A stretch of DNA of 64,000 bases from Trichomonas vaginalis G3 (Eukaryota > Parabasalia > Trichomonadida > Trichomonadidae): contig NC_067208.1 of the NCBI RefSeq assembly GCF_026262505.1, forward strand, positions 10,487,962 to 10,551,961. Direction: 5' to 3'. Below are positions 39,184-48,289 of this stretch, piece after piece (positions within the stretch are counted from its first letter, which is position 1; each line of letters begins with the position of its first letter). The notes beneath the pieces were generated by a model. It was not told where the DNA came from. It made no database searches and saw nothing but the letters and a program-made list of their open reading frames with translations. A program made the position numbers and the translations under genes.

Positions 39184-39768
39184 ATGAAGCAAGTTAAATT
39201 CGTCCCACACCAATCTCAATGGACCGATGAAGAGTTTCAAGCTATGGTTGAAGGCGTTGAGAACGACATAGACGGCGAACTTGAAGGAGCTCAAATCACA
39301 ATTGCAACCAAAATTGCAGAAGTCAAGGAACAGATAGCTCCACTTAAAGCTACCAAAGCTACTCTTGACCTCATGGATAGTTACCGTTTAGATGTCAAGA
39401 GTGGAATAAGACATTTAAAATTAAAACTTCTAAACTACGAAGCTATACTCCAAAAGTTAGCAGAAATGAGAAGACTTTACCAGAGCTACTTACATGTAAG
39501 GGACTTACCTTCAAGCAATCCGACCAAAGATGAATTTTCTGACATTGTCCCAATTTTGTCCGAAAGTCAGCTCAGATGTTTTGAACTGCTCCCAACATAT
39601 CCAGAATATGAACGTTTGCCTGAACTCTTCCGCAATCTCAAAAAACGTTTTTTGGTTCTCATGTTCGAAACTTTTATCGGAAGAGACAACAAACGTTCAG
39701 AAGAAGAACAAGATATTATTTTAAACTTGTTGTATGACTTAACCGTCATAACAAGCTTTTTGAAGTAA
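39184..39768 (+). CDS. Polinton 1 unknown helical protein (194 aa)
   Basis: Looks whole. An Inr (TCATTTTTTGA) lies directly before the ATG. The N terminus MKQVKFVPHQSQWTDEEF is followed by coiled-coil helices. The WTDEEF box recalls the start of a Myb/SANT repeat, but the rest does not follow through. Function is unknown. Confidence 0.45.
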   Translation: MKQVKFVPHQSQWTDEEFQAMVEGVENDIDGELEGAQITIATKIAEVKEQIAPLKATKATLDLMDSYRLDVKSGIRHLKLKLLNYEAILQKLAEMRRLYQSYLHVRDLPSSNPTKDEFSDIVPILSESQLRCFELLPTYPEYERLPELFRNLKKRFLVLMFETFIGRDNKRSEEEQDIILNLLYDLTVITSFLK

Positions 39769-39800
39769 AACCGTCATTCTCAAACCACTTCATTTTTTCG

Positions 39801-40493
39801 ATGTCCGAACAAGCACCGAAGCCGAACACAATGGCAGATGTCCTTTCAATGTTGCCAGACAAGCGCCCAGTTCAAATTCAAATTTTGAATTTGAAAGCTC
39901 ATCTGACAAACACCGTTAAGACTCTCCAAAGTAGTCTTATGGAAGAGATGACCAAGCTCAAAGCCGATGTCCTCATGAACCAAGCTTCCAATGAGAAATG
40001 CCTGAATGATTTGACGGAAACCTTGCGCAATTACGAGAGAGAGAACCGAGACCTTGCCAGACTCATCTACCGTTTCTTCGAAGAGATAGACGCCATCTGG
40101 AAGGTACTCGGAAAGGACAGAACATGCAACACCGTAATTCGTGAACACAGAATTGAAGAAGGAATTGTCGAGGAAGAAGAGGAAGAAGAGGAAGAAGATG
40201 AAGAAGAGAAACACGAAGAAGAGGAAGTTTGGGCAACCCTTGTTGCCGATGACGCTTACGAAATTTCCCAACCCTACCCATACCAAATCCGCAACAAGGA
40301 GACAGGCAAGGTTCTTACCCCAGTCCTCAACAACTTGGGACACTTGAACCTTAACCTTCGGAATCGCGGTTCAATCTCCATGGGCAAGCTTGTCGCAATT
40401 CAATGGGTTCCAAATCCAGACAAGAAGACGAGGGTCAGACACATTGACGGTGACAAGCTCAACAACCGTAAGGAGAACCTCGAGTGGTTCTAA
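39801..40493 (+). CDS. Polinton 1 coiled-coil/acidic protein with HNH-like C terminus (230 aa)
   Basis: Looks whole, preceded by an Inr (TCATTTTTTCG). Residues 30-100 are coiled coil, 115-145 a Glu-rich run, and 155-230 resemble the NUMOD/HNH-3 fold (YQIRNKETGKVL, VAIQWVP, VRHIDGDKLNNRKENLEW). In homing-type and phage HNH proteins the H-D-G and NN-ENLEW motifs form the metal-binding core. A DNA-binding or nicking role is inferred. Confidence 0.6.
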   Translation: MSEQAPKPNTMADVLSMLPDKRPVQIQILNLKAHLTNTVKTLQSSLMEEMTKLKADVLMNQASNEKCLNDLTETLRNYERENRDLARLIYRFFEEIDAIWKVLGKDRTCNTVIREHRIEEGIVEEEEEEEEEDEEEKHEEEEVWATLVADDAYEISQPYPYQIRNKETGKVLTPVLNNLGHLNLNLRNRGSISMGKLVAIQWVPNPDKKTRVRHIDGDKLNNRKENLEWF

Positions 40494-40542
40494 GAGTAAA
40501 AAAAATTTATTTTAGGGGGAAACCCCAAGTAAATTTAGGTGT

Positions 40543-40806
40543 TTATTTGGATAAGTATGTTAAATTAATGAGAATTTGGACAAGTAGTTCCTGACCCCTG
40601 AATTGGACTCTTTCGTCATCCCAGTTGCGTAGGAGGTCGTCCCAGAGGAGTTGGTAGAATTGCCAATCCAAGGACGATTTGTCCTCCCAGGCATTGAGGA
40701 TGTACTGCTCGTAGAGTTTCATGACCTCTGCCTTGCACCAGACACCCTCTCCCTTGGAACGTAAGGCTTCTTCGAAGTGCTCGAATGCGATTGGCTGCGT
40801 GACCAT
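40543..40806 (-). CDS. Polinton 1 small unknown protein (87 aa)
   Basis: Looks whole. An Inr (TCATTTCAG) just upstream favours the second Met (MVTQPIAFEHF) as the start. It is Trp- and acid-rich (WEDKSSLDWQFYQLLWDDLL). Function is unknown. Confidence 0.4.
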   Translation of the reverse strand: MVTQPIAFEHFEEALRSKGEGVWCKAEVMKLYEQYILNAWEDKSSLDWQFYQLLWDDLLRNWDDERVQFRGQELLVQILINLTYLSK

Positions 40807-40836
40807 CTGAAATGACACTTTTTGTCCGTTTGGTCA

Positions 40837-40944
40837 ATGTTCGTGTCTCGTGCCATAGTCGACGAAAATACAGACAAACAGGTTATATATGAGTTTGAGA
40901 CCAAGAATGGTGTAACTCGACCTGTCCGATTCAAATTCGAATAA
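40837..40944 (+). CDS. Polinton 1 very small ORF (35 aa)
   Basis: A clean ATG-to-TAA frame (MFVSRAIVDENTDKQ, ending PVRFKFE) fills the gap between the convergent polymerase gene and the 87-aa gene, and the ATG sits in TCAATG. The tight packing supports it, but the size makes it uncertain. Confidence 0.3.
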   Translation: MFVSRAIVDENTDKQVIYEFETKNGVTRPVRFKFE

Positions 40945-40951
40945 AAATTTT

Positions 40952-43105
40952 TTATTTCATGCAATGTTTAACTATTTCACCATCTTCTTTAACACCCCAG
41001 TACTTCCTTTTCGATATTACATGAACTTCGGTGAAAATTTTGTCCAATTTGAATTGACCCATCTTTTCACCGACCATGCCCATTTCAATGAGTTTGTTGT
41101 ACCCTTCTTCGTTCGTCATGAGTGCGTCAATGTTCTCATAGTAAACCTTCACTTTGGATTTGACTTCGGAGAAGAATTTGTTGTAGTTGTCAAGGACTGC
41201 CTTTGCGAACTGAGGGTAGGACCAATGTTCGACAATAGGTTTTAATGTGGTTACTAAGCCACTTTGACCTTGAGTGAATTCGTACTTCAAAACAAAAGGA
41301 GAAAACCTTTCAACAAAGTTGTCGACCTTCTCATAATGTTTACTCTTCATCTCTTGAGGTTTCTTAATGGAATATCCCCATGTCGAATTCATAAGCAATT
41401 TGAGTGTCATTGCAAGTTTGGGGTTTGAAGCTTTCCTAATATCATACAGTTGTTGTATGACTTTTCCAACTGTATAGTTCCTTCCTGGGAACTCACCATC
41501 TTCGTTTGGAATTCCAGTTGGAATATATTGGACGAACCTCATGTACGCAGCGTTAAGGTCGACATAGTATATCTTTCATCTGAGTCGAACTTGTCGCAAC
41601 CAATTGGTCCAGTTTGTGGAAATTCAAGTGAGTCTCTTATCTTCTGAGAAACTTCTCCTGTTATCTCATAAACATCGTCGAAGCAACCTGTTTCATATAA
41701 AACCTTCTGACCTAACTCAGATGCTCTCCAATACAATTTGACGTCAATTGGATGTCTCAATGGAAGTTTGTTTATAGCATCTTGAAGTTCTTGCAACCTC
41801 ATTGGAAGTTCTTCTGGTTCAGGTTGGTATCCGAACAATCCAACTCCTTTTGGAATGTGTACTTCTTTTGTACTAGAACTTTGTCTGGAACAACTTTTGG
41901 TCTTGCTAACAATGAAAAGTTTGTTTCGTCTTTTGGTACAAAAGTTTCTGTCAGCTTGTCATCTGGAATTGGTTCCAACAAACCTTTCTCGAAAAGAATG
42001 TTTACAGCTCTGACAATGTTGCACTTGCCTTTTCCGAACAATGGGTTTGTAAGACTTTCGTTCAACATGAAGTGGTTGTGGACAATTGCAATCTTCAACC
42101 ATGGTAAGTCTTTGTCAACAACATAGTCGTCATGTGAAGAACCTTTAGCTGTAGGTATGTTGACTCGGATATTGACATTTGCCAACGGTGCAATTTTTGC
42201 CAATTGACCTCTGAGAATGTACCTTGTCTTCACACATGACTCAAGATACTTCATCTTCTCATCTGTAACAAGACCAGAGTTCCTGAGACATGTAAGAATG
42301 CAAGGTTCATTGACAATTGTTTCAATTGAATTGTAAATTCCATACCTTGTCAAGTCAATGTCAGACTTATTTGAAACGGGAAGTATTCCAGCATGTTGTC
42401 TGACTGCTTGAGGGTTAGGTTGGTACCATTCAAATTTTACACTTGCAATTCCTTCAATTGCATTCAAATGTCTGAGTCGGAGTCAACCATTTGTTCTCTT
42501 CTTTGTAGTCTTGAAAGCGTCAGAAGCATTGCAGCTGTTGTGACATTGCCATGTGCATAAGTAAATGTGACCGTCCAAATCTGTTATGGTCAATCTGAGA
42601 TTGTTATCCTTTTCTTATTTCCATCTTGAATTGCAGCAAGTACTCCCATGAAGCCTTCTTTGTTCTTTCCTTCGTCAAAGTTTACTGTAAAGGTTCGACC
42701 AGATGTAATTTGACTTCTAACTTCACGGTACTTTTCATATGCATATCTTGTTCTTTCCATGGGAGCATGTGCGTCTTCACCTTTTCCTTTTTTCCGTCTC
42801 AAAGGATGCAATTGTTCGTCATGTTTCCAGTAGAATCTGGCAAAGCCGTCGTGTCCTTCAACTTGAGGTTCACTAACATCGAAAGGCATGTCCATAAGAC
42901 GTTCTTCTTCTAACCTCTCTAATCTGTTTGGATAATTTGCGCGTGCTGTTTCCAAGTCCATTTCATAGCGAAGACCAGACAGTTTGTCATAGACTTTTAT
43001 GGGTCTTCCCTTCCTATATTTAAACTTCTTTGAAACTCTCCAACCATATCTTTCTAACTCTGCTTTTATTCTAGCAGACTTTCTATCCATTCTATATGGG
43101 GGCAT
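40952..43105 (-). pseudogene. Polinton 1 protein-primed family B DNA polymerase (broken)
   Basis: Spans about 720 codons with about three breaks. The N terminus (MPPYRMDRKSARIKAELERYG), motif A neighbourhood (DLNAAYM), motif B (KLLMNSTWGYS) and the later KRKYWG strand are those of Polinton pPolB. This enzyme starts replication from a terminal protein at the element's inverted repeats. Confidence 0.75.
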
Positions 43106-43134
43106 TTTTATAAAAATAAAAAAATGTTTTTTCT

Positions 43135-43719
43135 TTACTTTACATAACCGCCTGCTGCCATAAGTCTTTGACGCCAACCCATACCAGCTAATGAAGGTTG
43201 ACTTGGTTTAGTTTGGAAACTAAACTTTGGTTTTGGTTTATCTTCAGTTTTTGGTTTCTCTTCTTCTATCGGTTTTTCGTCACTTTTCGGTTCCTCTGAC
43301 TTTACCTCACCTGCAGGAACAGTTGTGTCGTCAACATCTTCATAAATATCATATGCCATTTGTTTTTGTTTTCCTTTCAACTTTTTGTGTTTGTTGTAAA
43401 GTTTAGAATATTTCGACTCTAAGTCAATGAGATGTTCTATAATGAACTGTTGGTCAGTGAAGTAAACTTTTCCATCTGTTGTCTCGAAAGCTCCTTCAGA
43501 CTTCAATATTTTATTTGTGAGAGTCTGTTTCTTTTTTGAGATACTAGCCGTTCCATTTCTATGAAAAGTGACTTTGTAGTTAGGGTTTGCATTTCCAGAC
43601 CTGGCACTTTCTATTATTGAATTTTTCTCTTCATCTGTAAGTTCTTTGACAGGTTTTGACAATGGTTCTGAACTTTTTGTTTGTGGTGTCAAATCTACCG
43701 TTTCAACTTCTTCGGTCAT
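43135..43719 (-). CDS. Polinton 1 unknown charged protein (194 aa)
   Basis: Looks whole, MTEEVETVDLTPQTK, with a helical middle and a Lys/Glu/Pro-rich C-terminal half. The spacer before its ATG carries the box TTTTTTACTGAGATGAA, shared with the gene just upstream. Function is unknown. Confidence 0.5.
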   Translation of the reverse strand: MTEEVETVDLTPQTKSSEPLSKPVKELTDEEKNSIIESARSGNANPNYKVTFHRNGTASISKKKQTLTNKILKSEGAFETTDGKVYFTDQQFIIEHLIDLESKYSKLYNKHKKLKGKQKQMAYDIYEDVDDTTVPAGEVKSEEPKSDEKPIEEEKPKTEDKPKPKFSFQTKPSQPSLAGMGWRQRLMAAGGYVK

Positions 43720-43738
43720 TTCATCTCAGTAAAAAATT

Positions 43739-43894
43739 TTAGTTTGGTTTGTTTTCAACTGGTTGTTTAGGTTTTTTAAGTCGGTCTAAAACTTCCTGAG
43801 GTATAGGAAGAACTTGACAAACACGTGGTTGTGTAACTGCTGGAAGTCGACAAATCCATCTTGAACCCATTTGTCTCAATGCTGTATTGTTCAT
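43739..43894 (-). CDS. Polinton 1 very small protein (51 aa)
   Basis: The frame MNNTALRQMGSRWICRLPAV ... ENKPN lies 19 bp from both same-strand neighbours, and its start carries the TTTTTTACTGAGATGAA box used again by the next gene. The repeated leader supports it as real. Function is unknown. Confidence 0.5.
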   Translation of the reverse strand: MNNTALRQMGSRWICRLPAVTQPRVCQVLPIPQEVLDRLKKPKQPVENKPN

Positions 43895-43913
43895 TTCATC
43901 TCAGTAAAAAACT

Positions 43914-44315
43914 TTACATTCCCCAAGTTTGAGGTGGTTGAGGTTGGTTATTGTTTACCCATTGTTGTGCATGGTTATATCCTCTGTTAAAGAATCTTTC
44001 ACCTTGGTCCATATAGTGTCCTGCTTGGTTATAGTAGTCATTTGCTTTGTTATAATAGTTTCCTGCTTGTCTTCCTACATTGTCCATCCATCCTTGAACT
44101 TTTCCTCTTGTTTCAGGATTTGGAATAAGATTTGCTGCATCTCGTGCTACATCCCAACCTTTCTGTACAGTTTGTATAATAGGTTGTGCTTTCTCTTTCA
44201 GTATACCTAATGTACTCAAAATCTTCCTTCCAACTCCAAATACACCTCTGGCTATTGTTCCCACTGCGGGCAAAAATCTGGATGCAACTCCTGCTAACGC
44301 GCCAAATAAACCCAT
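43914..44315 (-). CDS. Polinton 1 amphipathic minor virion-type protein (133 aa)
   Basis: Looks whole, MGLFGALAGVASRFLPAVG. A hydrophobic/amphipathic N-terminal third with a Gly at position 2 (possible myristoylation) is followed by a Gln/Asn/Tyr-rich tail. It resembles in style the membrane-active internal proteins of adenovirus-like particles (pVI/pX type), but no homology is claimed. A similar start occurs in the gene at 47,455. Confidence 0.5.
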   Translation of the reverse strand: MGLFGALAGVASRFLPAVGTIARGVFGVGRKILSTLGILKEKAQPIIQTVQKGWDVARDAANLIPNPETRGKVQGWMDNVGRQAGNYYNKANDYYNQAGHYMDQGERFFNRGYNHAQQWVNNNQPQPPQTWGM

Positions 44316-44331
44316 TTCTTATAGGATAAAA

Positions 44332-45288
44332 ATGACGAATCCAAACAAGGACCCCTATGTTTCTAAGGCAACAAAAAAAGCACTCATGATAAAAATCTTT
44401 AGTTCAACACCAAATGCTTGGTTTATGGATATCTTGGAAAACATTCCGAGGTATAGAGAAGATGGACCACCATACTGGTTAATATTTGTTGGTCAAAACA
44501 CAAGATACTGTGAAGCCATACCATTATGGTCCAAAAATATTTTAGATGTGAAAACTGCTTTGACAATATTCGTTGACAAATACCATCCAACAAAACTGAC
44601 ATCTGACTGTGAAAGTTCTTTCAAATCAGATGATATTAAAACTATCTGCGTTCAAAAAATGTAAACCAATATTTCATTGTCGACCAAAACCATTCTGCTC
44701 TTGGTGTCATTGACAGTTGTATAAAATCTTAAGAGACTTAAACCAACCACAAGGTGGTGAAGCAAATGAAATGTCATATGACGACAAATATAGACACTTC
44801 TCCATGGCAAAGATGAGACAAGTTTTAAATATTTACAATAACCGTAAACAAAAAGGTTTGGGAAACCATTCCCCCGAAGAAATGAAAAACAACCCGACTT
44901 AGAGAAAGACTATATATTTAATAGTTTAGTCAAAAGAGACAAACAAGAAAGAATGCCAGGCTTCAAACTTAAGAAAGGTGACAAAGTAAAAATAGAAATA
45001 CCTAAACGCGACCCATATGAAAATACTATTGACTATGACAACAATGGGAACTCGACAGGTACTCACATTCGTGTTCGTAAAAATAGAAGAAAGTATACAA
45101 GAGAATATTATGAAGTTTTAGGCAAACATGGCAAAATGTACAGACTGCAAGCAGAAGATAAAACTACTATTGTCAGACCTCGTTTCAAACTTGTCAAAGT
45201 TCAAGGTGGTATACTTTCAAAGACAGTTCCTAACAAATATAAGACAACTCCTGACGAATATGCTAAAGAAGTTGAAAATGACGACTAA
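44332..45288 (+). pseudogene. Polinton 1 retroviral-type (rve) integrase (broken)
   Basis: About 320 codons with about two or three breaks. The DDE core is recognisable (WFMDILENIPRY, LTSDCESSF), followed by an SH3/chromo-like C-terminal part (FKLKKGDKVKIEIPKRDP). It is unlike the IS-type integrase carried in the flanking arms, so the two have separate origins. Confidence 0.7.
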
Positions 45289-46583
45289 GCATTTCTATAC
45301 CATGCACAAACTGTCATGTAAGGTGGCATGTATTTTTTACCTAGTCCTGTAGATGTTGTTGTAAAAGTATGTTGGTGGTTTCCTCCTGGTTCAGTTTGTC
45401 GAAAAGTCTTTTTTGCTGAATGGTTATAATCTGGAGATAAAACGTCATAGCCAGCTTCATACTCTGAGTTGTATAATGGGTGGTCTCTTAATGAGTGGCT
45501 ATGGTCGCCAGAAAAGTTTGTTGTACCAGAATGACTATGTGGTGGCAAGTTGTCGACAGATATCGTTTTACTTCCACCTGTTTTCTTTGGAGTGTGTGCA
45601 CAATACAAAAAACTTTCGAGTATTTGAGTCCAAGTTCCAAAACCAAGTACTACTTCTGGTCTGGTAGAGTTCATTGACGTATAAATAGAACCAACTGGGT
45701 AAATGGTTTGAAGTATTTCTGTCTTTAATGTTTGAAGCTCTGTTTTGTCTGCTTTCTTGTCATATAAATCTTGAGCAGTGAATTTAATATTATGTTCATC
45801 CTCCATGACATAAACATCTCTACATCTAATGTTTCTCATCGTTGTTATGTCGTCATCCGATGTTAAACCTTGTGGAAAGTTAGGAGGTTTACAATATATT
45901 GCATCCCCACCAGTTTCTTCAACCGTTCCTTCAATATTTTCTATACCAACAGTTGCGAAGAAGCTATGTGTATGTCCAACGTCACTTTTCCTGTTTAAGG
46001 TTTCTTGTAAGTTTGTAATATTTGCAATGGTATGTGTATGTCCAACGTCACTTTTCCTGTTTAAGGTTTCTTGTAAGTTTGTAATATTTGCAATGGTATG
46101 TGTATGGTTCTTATCCGCTTTAAGGTCTAAACATCCTGAAACCCACCCTGTATCGGCTTTACCTTTTAAAATCTTTGTTGTCCGTTCATGGTACCATTCA
46201 ACCCTTTCTATAATTTTTTCATCTTTTTCATTCACATATTCCTTATCTGCCTTCTTCACTAACGCACTAGCCACACGTGCTAACTCATCGTCAACATACT
46301 CTTTGTCAGCTTTGTTGTCAATATCTGCTTTCAAAAGAAGTTCATCTATAGGTTTCTCGTTTAAAGTTCTTTTTGTTGGATTTACACAGACAGTATGGTT
46401 CTTACTGTCTTGAAACAGAAACTCATCTGTCAATGGGTTTATCGTCAGTTTTAAGTTTCCTTCTTTCAATGACTCAGATATCTTAGAATAGTTTGAAAAG
46501 TTTGTTGTGTTCTTATTTAGAGCTTGCATAATGAGTTGTCGGTTGTGTTGTATTTCTCTCATAGACGCTGTTTCTTTCGACAT
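45285..46583 (-). CDS. Polinton 1 fibre-like protein with phage tail-collar C terminus (432 aa)
   Basis: Looks whole. After a helical start come ADKEYV-type stalk repeats and two exact copies of a 22-residue repeat (HTHTIANITNLQETLNRKSD). The C-terminal 150 residues match the collar/gp10-gp12-type receptor-binding domain of phage tail fibres: YPVGSIYTSMN, GFGTWTQI, LPPHSHSG, DHSHS, GGNHQHTF and PPYMTVCAWYRN. The H-x-H pairs are the metal-binding signature of that fold. A trimeric attachment spike is inferred. Confidence 0.7.
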   Translation of the reverse strand: MSKETASMREIQHNRQLIMQALNKNTTNFSNYSKISESLKEGNLKLTINPLTDEFLFQDSKNHTVCVNPTKRTLNEKPIDELLLKADIDNKADKEYVDDELARVASALVKKADKEYVNEKDEKIIERVEWYHERTTKILKGKADTGWVSGCLDLKADKNHTHTIANITNLQETLNRKSDVGHTHTIANITNLQETLNRKSDVGHTHSFFATVGIENIEGTVEETGGDAIYCKPPNFPQGLTSDDDITTMRNIRCRDVYVMEDEHNIKFTAQDLYDKKADKTELQTLKTEILQTIYPVGSIYTSMNSTRPEVVLGFGTWTQILESFLYCAHTPKKTGGSKTISVDNLPPHSHSGTTNFSGDHSHSLRDHPLYNSEYEAGYDVLSPDYNHSAKKTFRQTEPGGNHQHTFTTTSTGLGKKYMPPYMTVCAWYRNA

Positions 46584-46601
46584 TTTTATTCTAGATAAAA
46601 T

Positions 46602-47450
46602 ATGCTTTCAATAGAAAAAGAAAATTCAAGAGTTGCTACAACTAAACCATTAGATGAACTTTTTACGAATGTCGGTCAAAAGTTTGAGACAGAGACCGTA
46701 AAGCATGAAGGCTATCGTTTTGACTACCCATTGAGATGGTTAAGAGACCCATCCGTCACAAAAGCTATTGGCTTTCGTAGAATGAAGTTTGTGTCTGTAG
46801 AAGATAAAAGTTTTCCATTTATTGTAAGGTTTCATATAGATTATATATCTGAAGGGAAACGAAAAATGTGGGAAGAAATTGAGCTAATACAAGTTGACCT
46901 TTCATCTTCTCTACAGACTGCGTTAAAAAATATAGAAGATAAAATAAATTCATGTTATGCAAAATATGCTGATGAATATGCAAATACCGAGAGCACACTT
47001 TATGTGAGAATTGTATATGACAAACAAAATTCACAAGTGTCATTTCAAATCTACGAAGACAATCCAAAGAAAGACGAACAAATATATACAGAATTCACTG
47101 CAATGTCATGGTATTATTTGCAAAGAATGTTAAATCAGAAAGTCGAACTTCCTTTAGCAAATATTTACAGTCGATATGCAAGAGATGAACCATATTTATT
47201 TAAAGATGTTTTCGACCCAGCTGCTATTATTGTTCATGCTTCATTTTCTGGCGCCCAAAACTCTTTCTTATGCTTGGCAAATGACTTTTACGAAAAACCT
47301 ACAAAGTTATACGAACCACCAAGTGGAAGTATTTCAGACTTTCAAGTATGGTTTACTACAGATGGAAGAAAAAGAATAATTCCATTATACCATGCGTTTT
47401 ACTTAGAACTTAGTTTCATATACAACTACTATCGAACGGTAAAAATATAA
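46602..47450 (+). CDS. Polinton 1 unknown protein, jelly-roll-like C-terminal half (282 aa)
   Basis: Looks whole, MLSIEKENSRVATTKPL. The C-terminal half (VHASFSGAQNSFLCLAND, DFQVWFTTDGRKRIIPLY, YLELSFIYNYY) is beta-rich and recalls capsid-type end strands. It lies between the fibre gene and an amphipathic small protein, so it could be a vertex or attachment component. The family is not established. Confidence 0.45.
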   Translation: MLSIEKENSRVATTKPLDELFTNVGQKFETETVKHEGYRFDYPLRWLRDPSVTKAIGFRRMKFVSVEDKSFPFIVRFHIDYISEGKRKMWEEIELIQVDLSSSLQTALKNIEDKINSCYAKYADEYANTESTLYVRIVYDKQNSQVSFQIYEDNPKKDEQIYTEFTAMSWYYLQRMLNQKVELPLANIYSRYARDEPYLFKDVFDPAAIIVHASFSGAQNSFLCLANDFYEKPTKLYEPPSGSISDFQVWFTTDGRKRIIPLYHAFYLELSFIYNYYRTVKI

Positions 47451-47454
47451 TTTT

Positions 47455-47697
47455 TTAATACGGTTGAGGTGTTGGATTTGGTTGCCAACTAGACTGTGGT
47501 GCAGGTTCAGGCTGTTGTATAACAGGAGCTTGCTCTTCTGGTTCAGGGTCTTTAGGTATAATACCAACGAACTGACCTACTCTTTTACCAATATTTTTGA
47601 CTCCGTTCCAAATTCCTCTTCCTACGGTTTTTATTCCATTCCATATACCTCTTCCAACATTTCGAAAGAAGTTTCCTATTCTTCCAAAGAAACCCAT
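47455..47697 (-). CDS. Polinton 1 small amphipathic protein (80 aa)
   Basis: Looks whole, MGFFGRIGNFFRNVG. Two imperfect GRGIWNGIK repeats build a basic amphipathic helix, followed by a Pro/Gln tail. The MG-x-FG start parallels the protein at 43,914 and suggests a membrane-active or core role (inference). Confidence 0.5.
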   Translation of the reverse strand: MGFFGRIGNFFRNVGRGIWNGIKTVGRGIWNGVKNIGKRVGQFVGIIPKDPEPEEQAPVIQQPEPAPQSSWQPNPTPQPY

Positions 47698-47715
47698 TTT
47701 ACTATATGTAAAAAT

Positions 47716-48090
47716 CTAATGTCCGCCTAGTCTCTTACGTTTCCTGTTGAGTTCCATAGCATTTTTTAACTGGAGCTCATACATTCTATTTCTCTCCTCT
47801 GGTAGAAAACATACTCTGGGTCAAACTCCTGTGTTTGCGTTCATCTGCATAGAGTTGTTTATATCCCACTTCAGGGTTTGTATAAAACTCTTTTCCATCT
47901 CATATTTGCATACCATGGTGGCAAACCTAACGCAGCGTCATTTGACATGGCAGTTTGCATTTGTACATCTGTTGGCACTTGACCATAGTTTGCCATTGCA
48001 GTTTGTATTCTAACTTCATTTGGAATATTCTCTGGGTTTTTGGTTGTCCAGGTTGCTGTGCATTCGCTAAGTTCTGTGCGTCCATTTAAT
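47716..48090 (-). pseudogene. Polinton 1 unknown small gene (broken)
   Basis: Remnant of about 125 codons beginning MDAQNLANAQQPGQ and ending in a basic tail (ELNRKRKRLGGH), with about two or three breaks. Function is unknown. Confidence 0.35.
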
Positions 48091-48160
48091 ATTAGATAAA
48101 ATATCTCTTACGAGTACATATGCTGAACATTTGCTGGTATTGGTTCATCTTCAATATTCT

Positions 48161-48241
48161 CTATATCTTTCTCTGCCACGTCAAATAGTAAATGACACAA
48201 TGGAAAAAACCTAAAACAAGTAGTCCTATTTCAAACCACAT
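48161..48241 (-). CDS. Polinton 1 possible 26-aa membrane peptide
   Basis: A short frame (MWFEIGLLVLGFFHCVIYYL) gives one TM helix. It is packed between two other minus-strand remnants. Size and lack of homologues make it doubtful. Confidence 0.25.
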   Translation of the reverse strand: MWFEIGLLVLGFFHCVIYYLTWQRKI

Positions 48242-48289
48242 TTACTTACTAGTGTAAAATTTCTTTGTTATGACACTTTCTCCAGTTTA

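Noticed and set aside
39184-39300. Myb/SANT domain in the 194-aa Polinton protein
   Set aside because: Only the WTDEEF box fits; the later tryptophans and helix spacing of a SANT repeat are not there.
46602-47450. Adenain-type maturation protease
   Set aside because: A protease is expected in Polintons, but I could not find a His-Asp-Cys arrangement here or elsewhere in the element, so none is called.
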